This document shows positions 44,373 through 52,647 of a stretch of DNA of 64,000 nt, in pieces. The position numbers and the translations under genes were made by a program. The notes beneath the pieces are model-generated. The model had not been told where the DNA came from, searched no databases, and saw only the letters and a program-made list of their open reading frames with translations. Source of the DNA: Flagellimonas zhangzhouensis (GTDB lineage: Bacteria; Bacteroidota; Bacteroidia; Flavobacteriales; Flavobacteriaceae); the NCBI RefSeq assembly GCF_900102925.1, contig NZ_FNKI01000002.1, forward strand, positions 806,001-870,000, read 5' to 3'. Every line of letters starts with the position of its first letter. The first letter of the stretch is position 1.

Positions 44373-45842
44373 TTATTGTTCTGGGTTTAACCCTAATGGT
44401 TTGTCCAGATACATATTGTCTTTAAGCGGTGTTTGTATTCTAGATGAGGTAAAAGCCTCAGCTTTCATTTGAACCGTGAAATCCTTTTTGGCACCAGCAC
44501 CAGAGATTTCTTGAAGTGCACGGGCCAATAAGGGCTCATTCACATCGCCTAAAACTCCCATATTGGTCAAATCTTCGCCAAGTTCTATGGTCGGAACCAA
44601 TCCACTGGTGTAATCATAAAATCCATCTGCATTCTCATTACGACCAACCAATGGTTGCAATCCCCAGCTATTATTGGCATTGATTTGCCCTTCCCTGTCA
44701 TCACTATAAATGAACGAATTACCGCTATCATCTACCAAAGTAATCGAAAATTCGTTTTTACCCCTTGTAGTTTCTCCAATGTGGATTACATCAACATAGG
44801 GTGCCAATCCGTTCATCACCAATTCACTTGCAGAAGCAGAACTGCCTGTTGCTATTACAAAAACTCTATTAAGGTTGAGGGTGTTTATAGCACTTGCTCC
44901 AGTAGAGCTGGCAAAATAATCCGTTAGATAATCCTCACTCAATTGTGCTTGGATTTTATCGTTCCAACGTTGTCTGATATATAGGTCGTTGGTATTTGTT
45001 CCGTAAATCATACTGGCCAATAAACGGGAAGTGTTAACTGAGCCACCTGGGTTATAACGCATGTCCAAAACCAACTCAGTAGCACCATCTGCCACAAATT
45101 GGGCAAAAGCAGCATTCAATTCTTCATTAAAACTGCTCAAAAAGCGATTATACATCAAATAGGCCACTTTGGTTCCGTTTACGTCCAAGGTTTCGGCAAT
45201 TAAAATAGGGTCTTCTATCTGATTTTCAATTTTAGTAAGCGTTACTTCTTTGGCATTGTCTGAAATGGTATTGTTGGTTACAGTAGCCATTCCAAGCGTA
45301 TACGTGCTGTTGTCTCCAAACAATAAATTGGAATAATTGTCCACTGTAAGCTGAACTCCGTCAACGCGGGTAAAGAATTCTCCCCGTTGAATATCTCTGG
45401 TCGAAGCATCAGAATCTGGCCATATATATTGCACATATCCAAAAACATTGTTGGTATCGCCAATAAGTCCCAAGCCAAATTCCAAACCATTGCTCTGTGA
45501 TATTCCAGAAAGACTGCTTACCAACTCACTATAATCTTCATTGGCAAAACTAAAACGGTCTTCACCATATAATAGGGTATCGTAGAAAAAGCTTTCAGGG
45601 TCAGTATAGCCCTCTAAAAATTCGGTATACTCTGCATTGGAGGCAAATCTATCATCCGCCAAGTCGTTCACATCACCTTGCCAAAAATACCAGAGGTTCA
45701 TGGCTTGCCACATAAAGTTTTGAGCGGTTACATCAGCGGTTGGATCTGGATCGGGGGTGTCACCATTTCTAATGCCATCATCATCACTACAGGACAAAAA
45801 CGACAAAGACAATCCTAAAAAAAGAAGGAAATACTTATTCAT
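44373..45842 (-). CDS. S41 family peptidase, lipoprotein
   Basis: A 489-residue C-terminal processing peptidase-like lipoprotein (lipobox F-L-S-C). An N-terminal helical region, a PDZ-like region (about 95-200) and the S41 core LVLDMRYNPGGSVNTSRLLAS, ATGSSASASELVMNGL (Ser) and GETTRGKNEFS (Lys) are present. Unlike the S41 protein at 10390-11550, this one keeps the candidate Lys. Substrate unknown. Confidence 0.88.
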   Translation of the reverse strand: MNKYFLLFLGLSLSFLSCSDDDGIRNGDTPDPDPTADVTAQNFMWQAMNLWYFWQGDVNDLADDRFASNAEYTEFLEGYTDPESFFYDTLLYGEDRFSFANEDYSELVSSLSGISQSNGLEFGLGLIGDTNNVFGYVQYIWPDSDASTRDIQRGEFFTRVDGVQLTVDNYSNLLFGDNSTYTLGMATVTNNTISDNAKEVTLTKIENQIEDPILIAETLDVNGTKVAYLMYNRFLSSFNEELNAAFAQFVADGATELVLDMRYNPGGSVNTSRLLASMIYGTNTNDLYIRQRWNDKIQAQLSEDYLTDYFASSTGASAINTLNLNRVFVIATGSSASASELVMNGLAPYVDVIHIGETTRGKNEFSITLVDDSGNSFIYSDDREGQINANNSWGLQPLVGRNENADGFYDYTSGLVPTIELGEDLTNMGVLGDVNEPLLARALQEISGAGAKKDFTVQMKAEAFTSSRIQTPLKDNMYLDKPLGLNPEQ

Positions 45843-45972
45843 AGCATCAATTTTTGAAGAACTTCCGCAATTATCATTCCAAGATTATAGTGTAAACGGT
45901 CTGATTTGGGAATCCTTAATTGTATAATTTTACCCTGCAAAATAGGCACATCTGAGGAGATTGCAAATTTTT

Positions 45973-45999
45973 TGTAACAAATTTCGATATGTCTCGTCG
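45973..45999 (+). promoter_or_regulatory. Candidate ECF-type promoter of the sigma factor operon
   Basis: TGTAAC (45973-45978) and CGTCG (45995-45999) are separated by 16 nt, the AAC-N16-CGTC layout of many ECF-sigma promoters, and lie about 48 nt before the sigma gene. It suggests autoregulation. Confidence 0.4.
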
Positions 46000-46046
46000 T
46001 GATAATGTAGGCCGATAAGAAAGCTTGCAACAACTAAGACAACCAA

Positions 46047-46556
46047 ATGAAACAAACAGAATTTTTAAACGTGGTGATGCCCTTTAAGGACAAGCTATAC
46101 CGAATGGCAAAACGCCTTTTGGTGTCCAGGGAGGAAGCGGAAGATGCCACACAGGAAATTTTGTTGAAGCTTTGGTCAAAGAATGAGTCAATGGGAGAGT
46201 ACAAAAACGTAGAGGCCTTTGCCATGACCATGACCAAAAACTTTTGTTTGGACCGATTAAAGTCCAAACAAGCTGGCAACCTAAAATTGGTCCACAGCAA
46301 TTACACCGATGAAACCACATCGTTACAAAAACAGTTGGAAGCGGAGGACAGTATAAGCTGGATGGAGCGGATTATGGAAGAGCTGCCAGAGCAACAAAAG
46401 ATGATTTTGCAACTACGGGACGTAGAGCAATATGAGTTCGAGGAAATCTGCGAACTATTGGACATGAAACCGACGGCAGTGCGCGTAGCACTTTCGAGGG
46501 CGAGAAAAACAGTAAGAGAGGAATTGATAAAAAAACATAGCTATGGAATTGGGTAA
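46047..46556 (+). CDS. ECF-type RNA polymerase sigma factor
   Basis: A 169-residue sigma-70 family factor with regions 2 and 4 only. Region 2 has LYRMAKRLLVSREEAEDATQ and EAFAMTMTKNFCLDRLK; region 4 has LPEQQKMILQLRDVEQYEFE and ICELLDMKPTAVRVALSRAR. It directs RNA polymerase to a small regulon, probably including its own operon. The stop overlaps the start of the next gene by 14 nt, tying it to a putative anti-sigma factor. Confidence 0.93.
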   Translation: MKQTEFLNVVMPFKDKLYRMAKRLLVSREEAEDATQEILLKLWSKNESMGEYKNVEAFAMTMTKNFCLDRLKSKQAGNLKLVHSNYTDETTSLQKQLEAEDSISWMERIMEELPEQQKMILQLRDVEQYEFEEICELLDMKPTAVRVALSRARKTVREELIKKHSYGIG

Positions 46557-46977
46557 CATAGAAAAAATATTGGAAATGTACTTCGAGGCTTCCACAACGG
46601 TGGCCGAAGAAAAAACACTTAGGGAGTATTTTGCACAGGACAGCGTAGCACCGCACTTAGAGCAGTACAAACCTATGTTCAGCTACTTTTCCATTGCCAA
46701 GGAAGAAAAGTACACCAAGCAGGTACCATTAAAACCTAGAGTAAACTATTACAAATGGCTATCCGTAGCGGCGGCAGTAGTTTTAACCTTCGGCATCTAT
46801 TTTGGTAACGAATACCAAGAATCAAAACGTTTGGAACAAGAGCAGGCCCAATTGGCCTATCAAGAAACCAAAAAAGCGTTTGAACTCTTAGCGGAAAATT
46901 TTAGTAAAGGAACCGAAAAAGTAGCCTACCTAAAGGAGTTCGAAGAAACAAAACAAAAAATTTACAACAACAATTAA
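46543..46977 (+). CDS. Putative membrane anti-sigma factor
   Basis: A 144-residue protein with a cytoplasmic N-terminal helical part (about 1-70), one transmembrane helix (WLSVAAAVVLTFGIYFG, about 71-87) and a periplasmic coiled-coil-like tail rich in Glu, Lys and Gln. Layout, and translational overlap with an ECF sigma gene, indicate an anti-sigma factor, but I do not see a classical zinc (HxxxCxxC) motif. Confidence 0.8.
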   Translation: MELGNIEKILEMYFEASTTVAEEKTLREYFAQDSVAPHLEQYKPMFSYFSIAKEEKYTKQVPLKPRVNYYKWLSVAAAVVLTFGIYFGNEYQESKRLEQEQAQLAYQETKKAFELLAENFSKGTEKVAYLKEFEETKQKIYNNN

Positions 46978-46990
46978 AAAACGTAAAAAG

Positions 46991-47530
46991 ATGAAAAAGT
47001 ATATTTTAATCACATTGATCGCATTATTGCCAATTGCAGGATTTTCACAATCCCTTTTTGACAAGTTTGAAGATTTGGACGAAGTAACCGCGGTTGTGGT
47101 GAACAAAAGCATGTTCAATCTACTATCTAAAATAGATGTGGATGTGGACGACCCCGAAGCAAGAGACTTTATGGATATTGCAAGCAGTCTTAAAAGTTTG
47201 AAAGTTTTTACCACCGATAACGAAAAAATCGGTTCACAAATGAAAGCTTCTGTCAGCAGCTATTTGCAATCCTCTCAAATGGAAGAGTTGATGCGAGTGA
47301 AGGACAAAGATGCCAATGTTAAGTTCTACATCAAACAAGGTAGGGATGATGACCACGTAAGCGAACTGTTGATGTTTATTACAGGGATGAACAATGTGGA
47401 AGCCGATGGCAGAAAATTTGAAACCGTACTTTTATCTTTAACTGGGGATATCGATTTGAACAAAATCAACTCCTTGACCAAAAAGATGAACTTGCCCGAA
47501 GAATTGAACGAAGCAGGCAAGAAGAACTAA
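46991..47530 (+). CDS. DUF4252 protein, exported (copy 1)
   Basis: A 179-residue exported protein (signal MKKYILITLIALLPIAGFSQ) of the DUF4252 family, typically found next to ECF sigma genes in Bacteroidota; function unknown. The conserved pattern of VTAVVVNKSMFNLLSKID, DIASSLKSLKVFTTDN and VSELLMFITGMN fits. It is 13 nt after the anti-sigma gene. A large stem-loop separates it from copy 2. Confidence 0.85.
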   Translation: MKKYILITLIALLPIAGFSQSLFDKFEDLDEVTAVVVNKSMFNLLSKIDVDVDDPEARDFMDIASSLKSLKVFTTDNEKIGSQMKASVSSYLQSSQMEELMRVKDKDANVKFYIKQGRDDDHVSELLMFITGMNNVEADGRKFETVLLSLTGDIDLNKINSLTKKMNLPEELNEAGKKN

Positions 47531-47540
47531 ATAATCAGTT

Positions 47541-47605
47541 GGTTGATAACGATAGGTCTGGAACTGTAACAAAACGGTTCACTTAACGACCTATCGTTAT
47601 CGACC
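47541..47605. other. Long intercistronic stem-loop
   Basis: GGTTGATAACGATAGGTC (47541-47558) pairs with GACCTATCGTTATCGACC (47588-47605) over 18 positions with one G-U pair. The 29-nt loop contains a second helper stem (GAACTGT with ACGGTTC). No T-run follows, so it does not look like a simple terminator. Confidence 0.7.
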
Positions 47606-47640
47606 TTCAAGGGTTTATACAATCAATCAAAAACAGCAAC

Positions 47641-48180
47641 ATGAAACATATTGTAAAAAGTATTATGGTATTGGGGGCAATTTTATTGACCTCCTGTTCT
47701 TCGCAACAAAGTTTGCAAGAATACTATGTGGACAATTCCGAGAACCCCAATTTTTTAAGTATTGATGTGCCAGCGAGTATCCTAAAAATGGATGCGGTGG
47801 ATTTAACCGATACCCAAAAAGAAGCGGTGGAATCTTTGCGCAAATTCAACTTGTTGGCATTCAGAAAAAATGCTGATAACGAAGCGGAATACGAAGCGGA
47901 AAGAAAAAAAGTTCGTGAAATTTTAAAGAACGACGATTTTGTGGAATTGATGAAAATCAACTCCCAATACGGAAAAGGCGTTATTAAATACCTAGGTGAT
48001 GAAGATGCTATTGATGAGGTAATCATTTTCGGTGATAGCAGCGATAAAGGATTCGCTTTGGTACGTGTTTTAGGAAAGGATATGAATCCAGCACACATCA
48101 TCCAATTAATGCAGGCCATCCAAAAATCCGATTACAAAGGAGAGGGATTGGGCGAAATCGGTGACTTCTTAAAAGGATAA
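47641..48180 (+). CDS. DUF4252 lipoprotein (copy 2)
   Basis: A 179-residue lipoprotein (lipobox L-T-S-C) of the same family as its upstream neighbour, though strongly diverged: only the overall plan and the VDNSENPNFLSIDVPASILKM, DEVIIFGDSSDKGFALVRVLG blocks compare. It ends in a strong terminator. It belongs to the sigma/anti-sigma operon, but the 110-nt gap and stem-loop before it may set a different expression level. Confidence 0.82.
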   Translation: MKHIVKSIMVLGAILLTSCSSQQSLQEYYVDNSENPNFLSIDVPASILKMDAVDLTDTQKEAVESLRKFNLLAFRKNADNEAEYEAERKKVREILKNDDFVELMKINSQYGKGVIKYLGDEDAIDEVIIFGDSSDKGFALVRVLGKDMNPAHIIQLMQAIQKSDYKGEGLGEIGDFLKG

Positions 48181-48201
48181 GACCAAACCATAAATAAATT
48201 T

Positions 48202-48230
48202 AAAAGGACGGAAAACACCGTCCTTTTTTT
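48202..48230 (+). terminator. Terminator of the sigma/DUF4252 operon
   Basis: AAAAGGACGG (48202-48211) and CCGTCCTTTT (48218-48227) form a perfect 10-bp stem with a 6-nt loop, followed by further T. Confidence 0.92.
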
Positions 48231-48311
48231 GTGCTTAAAAGTCAAGGGATTAGGTGACCTATTTTGTATCTTAGTGTCTCACTACAAGAACACTAACAAA
48301 ACACTATCACC

Positions 48312-49127
48312 ATGGAAAAAGCTGAAGAATGGATCACATATGGTCTAGATCTCATTAAAGAATTTGGTCCAAAACTCGTTACCGCCATTATTATCTACAT
48401 CATTGGTATGTGGGTGATAAAAAGAGTTGTGAGAGGAACCAGGACAGTAATGTCCAAAAGTAAGTATGATGAATCTTTACAAAAATTCTTGCTCAACCTC
48501 TTCTCGTGGGCGTTAAAGATTTTCTTGGTCATTATCGTAATCTCCCGTTTAGGGGTTGATGTAACCACTTTTGCAGCCGTAATTGCAGCCGCTGGTTTGG
48601 CAGTAGGTCTGGCGCTACAAGGATCTTTGTCAAATTTTGCAGGCGGAGTGTTGCTCATGATTTTTAAACCCTATAAAATTGGAGATTTGATTGAGGCACA
48701 AGGCGTACTCGGGGTGGTAAAGGGCATTGAAATATTTACCACCAAATTGGTTACCCCGCAAAATAAGCTAGCTATAGTGCCCAATGGTGCTATGGCCAAC
48801 GGAAATATCATCAACTATACCGCAGAAGGCAAAATGAGAGTCGATACGGTGATTGGAGTAGGATATGGTGAGGACATCAAAAAAACCAAGGAAGTACTAC
48901 TAAAAGTGCTTACATCCAATCCTAAAGTGTTGGAAGATCCTGCACCATCGGTAAATGTGATGGAATTGGCCGATAGTTCGGTGAATTTTGCAGTGAGACC
49001 CTTTTGCAAGCCTGAAGATTACTGGGATGTTTATTTTAACACCTACGAAAATTGCAAATTGGCCCTAGATGCTGCAGGAATTGAGATTCCTTACCCACAT
49101 CAGGTGGAAATACACAAGGATGCATAA
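48312..49127 (+). CDS. MscS-type mechanosensitive channel
   Basis: A 271-residue small-conductance mechanosensitive channel. Three transmembrane helices are followed by the pore-lining helix with the Ala/Gly pattern FAAVIAAAGLAVGLALQGSLSNFAGGVLLM, then the beta domain (KIGDLIEAQGVLGVVKGIEIF, VPNGAMANGNIINYTAEG) and the C-terminal domain. It releases solutes on hypo-osmotic shock. Length is close to E. coli MscS (286). Confidence 0.94.
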   Translation: MEKAEEWITYGLDLIKEFGPKLVTAIIIYIIGMWVIKRVVRGTRTVMSKSKYDESLQKFLLNLFSWALKIFLVIIVISRLGVDVTTFAAVIAAAGLAVGLALQGSLSNFAGGVLLMIFKPYKIGDLIEAQGVLGVVKGIEIFTTKLVTPQNKLAIVPNGAMANGNIINYTAEGKMRVDTVIGVGYGEDIKKTKEVLLKVLTSNPKVLEDPAPSVNVMELADSSVNFAVRPFCKPEDYWDVYFNTYENCKLALDAAGIEIPYPHQVEIHKDA

Positions 49128-49131
49128 TTAA

Positions 49132-49386
49132 TGTCATTCTGAGCGTAGCGAAGAATCTAATGAGATTTCTCACACGCACTATGTTCGGTTCGAAATGACC
49201 TAGAGTTGTCATTTCGATATGAGGAGCGGTGCGACGATTGAGGAATCCATTAGGTTTGAAATAACCCTATTATTGTCCCCTTGAGGGGGCTTTAGGGGTG
49301 TAATGTCATCGAGCTGTCATCCTGAGCGCAGTCGAAGGTGCAGTCGAGATGTTTTTAAATGGTTCTCGACTGCGCTCGAACTGACA
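49132..49386. repeat. Repeat-filled spacer between mscS and purB
   Basis: The convergent spacer is made almost entirely of repeat pieces: a GTCATTCTGAGCGTAGCGAA unit (49132-49151), facing TTCGAAATGAC and GTCATTTCGA pieces (49189-49216), a copy of the G-rich DUF559-associated unit (49274-49302), and a facing pair of GTCATCCTGAGCGCAGTCGA-type units (49315-49338 and 49363-49386). The last pair can form a long stem and may serve as terminator for both genes. Confidence 0.75.
49274..49302 (-). repeat. Third copy of the DUF559-associated palindromic unit
   Basis: On the minus strand it reads ACACCCCTAAAGCCCCCTC followed by AAGGGGACA. It has the same plan as the units at 37232-37304: an ACACC start, an A-containing spacer and a C-rich arm pairing with a G-rich arm. 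No DUF559 gene accompanies it. Confidence 0.6.
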
Positions 49387-49391
49387 AAAAA

Positions 49392-50735
49392 TTAAACCCC
49401 AGTATAATTCGCTGGGGTAATTTGTTTCAATTCGGTTTTGATCGCATCCGAAACTTCCAAGGTCTCAATAAAATCGGCAATGGATTTTTGGTTGATTTTC
49501 TCGTTGGTACGGGTCAAACCTTTCAAAGCTTCGTAAGGGTTGGGATAACCCTCACGTCTCAAAATAGTTTGGATGGCCTCTGCAACCACAGCCCAGTTGT
49601 CTTCCAAATCCTGTTCAAACTTGGCTTGGTTCAAGACCAATTTGTTCAATCCTTTTAAAGTGGATTGGAACCCAACAATCGTGTGGGCAAATGGTACCCC
49701 AACATTACGTAAAACGGTACTGTCGGTAAGATCGCGTTGCAAACGGGAAATAGGCAATTTGGCAGACAAATGCTCAAAAATGGCATTGGCCAATCCTAAA
49801 TTACCTTCAGAATTTTCAAAATCGATAGGGTTTACCTTGTGCGGCATGGCCGAAGAACCAACTTCCCCTTTTTTGATTTTCTGTTTGAAGTAATCCATGG
49901 AAATGTAGGTCCAAATATCCCTATCCAAATCAATCAAAATGGTGTTGATTCGCTTTAGGCAATCGAACAAAGCGGCCATATGGTCGTAATGCTCAATTTG
50001 AGTGGTCGGGAAAGAGTGGTGCAATCCTAATTTCTCTTGTACAAATTGTTGACCAAATGCTCTCCAATCGTTGTTTGGATATGCCACTTTATGGGCATTG
50101 TAGTTTCCAGTGGCCCCACCAAATTTAGCGGCACTTGGAATATCGTTCAATAAATTGAACTGCTCTTCAAAACGTACTACAAACACCTCAATTTCTTTGC
50201 CCAAACGGGTAGGAGAGGCAGGTTGTCCGTGCGTACGTGCCAACATTGGAATGTTTTCCCATTCTTTGGCCAATGTTTTCAGTTTTTCAAAAACCTCCAA
50301 ATACGAGGGAACGTATACCTCGTTCATGGCTTCTTTAATGGAAAGTGGAATGGCGGTATTGTTGATATCTTGGGAAGTCAATCCGAAGTGGATAAACTCC
50401 TTGTATTTTTGAAGATGTAAGGCGTCAAACTTTTGTTTGATGAAATATTCCACGGCCTTAACGTCGTGGTTGGTGGTTTTTTCAATATCCTTGATGGCCT
50501 GAGCGTCTTCGGCTGAAAATTCCTGATAGATTTTCTGCAATTCAGGAAAAAGAGCCGTGTTGAAATCAGCCAATTGCGGCAATGGAATCTCGCAAAGGGC
50601 GATAAAGTATTCAATTTCTACTTGAACACGGTATTTGATCAAGGCCTCTTCCGAAAAGTAATCTTTTAGAGACTCGGTTTTGTTTCTATATCTACCGTCA
50701 ATCGGCGAAATGGCATTAAGTGGTGTCAACGACAT
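49392..50735 (-). CDS. purB: Adenylosuccinate lyase
   Basis: A 447-residue enzyme that acts twice in purine synthesis, on SAICAR and on adenylosuccinate. Family blocks are NAISPIDGRYRNKTESL, TTNHDVKAVEYFIKQKF, FGLTSQDINNTAIPLS, ARTHGQPASPTRLGKE and the signature GSSAMPHKVNPIDFENSEGN with the mobile-loop Ser. The ATG at 50735 is chosen; a TTG two codons earlier is unlikely. It follows a HEAT-like gene by 46 nt on the same strand. Confidence 0.97.
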   Translation of the reverse strand: MSLTPLNAISPIDGRYRNKTESLKDYFSEEALIKYRVQVEIEYFIALCEIPLPQLADFNTALFPELQKIYQEFSAEDAQAIKDIEKTTNHDVKAVEYFIKQKFDALHLQKYKEFIHFGLTSQDINNTAIPLSIKEAMNEVYVPSYLEVFEKLKTLAKEWENIPMLARTHGQPASPTRLGKEIEVFVVRFEEQFNLLNDIPSAAKFGGATGNYNAHKVAYPNNDWRAFGQQFVQEKLGLHHSFPTTQIEHYDHMAALFDCLKRINTILIDLDRDIWTYISMDYFKQKIKKGEVGSSAMPHKVNPIDFENSEGNLGLANAIFEHLSAKLPISRLQRDLTDSTVLRNVGVPFAHTIVGFQSTLKGLNKLVLNQAKFEQDLEDNWAVVAEAIQTILRREGYPNPYEALKGLTRTNEKINQKSIADFIETLEVSDAIKTELKQITPANYTGV

Positions 50736-50781
50736 GGTCAAGAAAATTTTGAAAGGGTCAAAGATACTTAAAGTCTACAGT

Positions 50782-51354
50782 TTAGATGCCCAATTTGGCC
50801 AACTTATCCAGAGTTTTTTTCGCTCGGTTCTTGTAACCCGTAGTTCCCGAGCCGTAAGTATCTTCCAATATTTGTTTGAGTTCGGGATGCACCCAAGGGA
50901 ATTTTAATCCCAAATAATAAAGACTTGTCATGGAAAATACCTTGGGAGCCATGTTCATTGGGCTAATCAGCCAGTCAAAACAGCAGGTTAATATTTTTTC
51001 CAATTGATCATCGCTGATGTTTTGCACAAATACAGGGTCTTTTTTCCTAAAATAGGCTTCACAGACCATTTCACAAACATGGGCTAATGGGCGAATACAG
51101 GATTCCGTTTTTAGTTGGGATAAACCATTGGCAAAGGTTTCAAAAAAAGGCAGGAGGTACTCCAGCTTTTTACGCATTAAATGGTCAAAAGTCCAAGCAG
51201 CGTTAAAAGTACCTTCTTTATCCTCCTTTAATACTTCTTCAAAAAGCAAAGGGGCCAAATCTGGCTCTTTTCCCAATTGGTCAACAAGTACATCAACCTG
51301 TGGTTTGGAAATTCTTCCAGATGATAGTGCAATATGCAACTCTTCTTTCGTCAC
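50782..51354 (-). CDS. Uncharacterised helical protein upstream of purB
   Basis: About 190 residues of all-alpha, HEAT/ARM-like sequence (QVDVLVDQLGKEPDLAPLLF, AAWTFDHLMRKKLEYLLPFF, SCIRPLAHVCEMVCEAYF, MAPKVFSMTSLYYLGLKFPW). I do not know a function; similar proteins sit next to purB in other flavobacteria and are sometimes labelled after it without reason. The start is unsure: the frame is open to 51441, but that would overlap the divergent heme gene, so I prefer the GTG at 51354 (VTKEELHIAL). Confidence 0.7.
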   Translation of the reverse strand: MTKEELHIALSSGRISKPQVDVLVDQLGKEPDLAPLLFEEVLKEDKEGTFNAAWTFDHLMRKKLEYLLPFFETFANGLSQLKTESCIRPLAHVCEMVCEAYFRKKDPVFVQNISDDQLEKILTCCFDWLISPMNMAPKVFSMTSLYYLGLKFPWVHPELKQILEDTYGSGTTGYKNRAKKTLDKLAKLGI

Positions 51355-51385
51355 AAAAAATTCAATATCTTTAATAAAATGCTGA

Positions 51386-51841
51386 GTGATGAAAATAGTA
51401 AAAATAATAGCGATTGTTTTATTGGCCGTGCTCGTGGGCATGCAATTTTACAGACCACCCAAGAATGTGGCCGAAGGAGATTATGTGGCAGCTTTTGAAG
51501 CAGAGACACAACCTCCAGCCGAGGTAAAGCAAATTTTAAAAACCGCTTGCTACGATTGTCATAGTGCAAATACCGAATATCCTTGGTACAATAATATTGC
51601 ACCCATTTCGTATTGGTTGGCAGGGCATATTGATGATGGAAAACGGCATTTGGATTTTTCATCTTGGGACAGCTACGACTCCAAAAAGAAAGACCACAAG
51701 TTAGAGGAGGTTATCGATGAGGTGAAAGAGGGCAAAATGCCCCTAAACGAATATACCTGGACGCATGCTGAGGCCAAATTGACCCAAGAACAGATTCAGG
51801 CCTTGTTGAATTGGGCACAAGAAGTTAGGGCTAAATATTAA
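51386..51841 (+). CDS. Heme-binding domain (cytochrome c-like) protein, membrane-anchored
   Basis: A 151-residue protein with an N-terminal signal/anchor helix (about 4-20) and a heme-binding domain with the CxxCH motif in TACYDCHSANTEYPWYNNIAP; the conserved H-rich W-L-A-G-H block and the PLNEYTWTHAEAKLT end are typical of the Haem_bd family. It probably carries one c-type heme in the periplasm. The start can be either of two adjacent ATGs. Its end overlaps the sirtuin gene tail-to-tail by 11 nt. Confidence 0.87.
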   Translation: MMKIVKIIAIVLLAVLVGMQFYRPPKNVAEGDYVAAFEAETQPPAEVKQILKTACYDCHSANTEYPWYNNIAPISYWLAGHIDDGKRHLDFSSWDSYDSKKKDHKLEEVIDEVKEGKMPLNEYTWTHAEAKLTQEQIQALLNWAQEVRAKY

Positions 51842-52523
51842 ATAATTCCTCCACTAAGGTAGGCACCCCTTCAGCAGCAGTTTTTGAAATTATAGTCAAA
51901 TTATCGAAATCCGATGCACGAATCGTAGGGCGTGGGTCGATAAAATAAATTGGTATTTGCCTTGGTGCATAATGAATTAGACTGGCTGCGGGATAAACTT
52001 GCATGGACGTGCCCACAATTATTAAAATGTCTGCCTGTTGAGTAATTTGGGCCGCAGTTTCCAATAGGGGTACCATTTCTCCAAACCACACAATATGCGG
52101 ACGCAGTTGATGCCCATTTTCATCCAAATCGCCCAAAACAAGGTCTTTTTTCCATTCCAAAACGTGAGATTCGTTCATGGTACTTCGCACTTTAAAAAGT
52201 TCACCGTGTAAATGCACCACATGCGAACTCCCAGCTTGTTCATGAAGATTATCCACATTTTGGGTTACTATGCTCACATCAAAAGCCGTTTCCAATTGTG
52301 CCAAAGCGGTATGCCCTGCATTTGGGGAAACCTCTAATAATTGTCGTCTTCGTTGGTTGTAGAATTCCAAAACCAGTTCTGGATTGCGTGCAAATCCTTG
52401 AGGGGAGGCAACTTCCATCACATCATGTCCCTCCCAAAGTCCATTGGCATCCCTAAAGGTTTTTAGACCACTTTCGGCACTCATTCCCGCTCCTGTGAGT
52501 ACAACTATTTTTTGCATTGGCAT
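51831..52523 (-). CDS. cobB: NAD-dependent deacylase (sirtuin, CobB type)
   Basis: A 230-residue sirtuin that removes acyl groups from Lys using NAD. The NAD site GAGMSAESGLKTFRDANGLW (11-30), TQNVDNLHE (87-95), catalytic His106 (HLHGE) and VWFGE are present. The pair Tyr55/Arg58 (FYNQRRR) matches the class III residues that accept succinyl groups. The zinc-ribbon region between HLHGE and RPHIVWFGE has no Cys; in fact the whole protein lacks Cys, so the zinc site is lost. Confidence 0.92.
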   Translation of the reverse strand: MPMQKIVVLTGAGMSAESGLKTFRDANGLWEGHDVMEVASPQGFARNPELVLEFYNQRRRQLLEVSPNAGHTALAQLETAFDVSIVTQNVDNLHEQAGSSHVVHLHGELFKVRSTMNESHVLEWKKDLVLGDLDENGHQLRPHIVWFGEMVPLLETAAQITQQADILIIVGTSMQVYPAASLIHYAPRQIPIYFIDPRPTIRASDFDNLTIISKTAAEGVPTLVEELFNI

Positions 52524-52647
52524 TTTGGTGTTTTTAATCTGAATTGCAATGTCTTATCAATGTATTTTTTATGTACATTCATCAAGATATTATATGTAAC
52601 TGTAAGTATAGCTTATCGTATTCAAAATAACAACCAACCTCTTTAAA

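Noticed and set aside
45839..46033. A 64-codon minus-strand ORF upstream of the sigma factor gene.
   Set aside because: It covers the promoter region of the sigma operon, has no recognisable features and starts close to the sigma gene on the opposite strand; probably chance.
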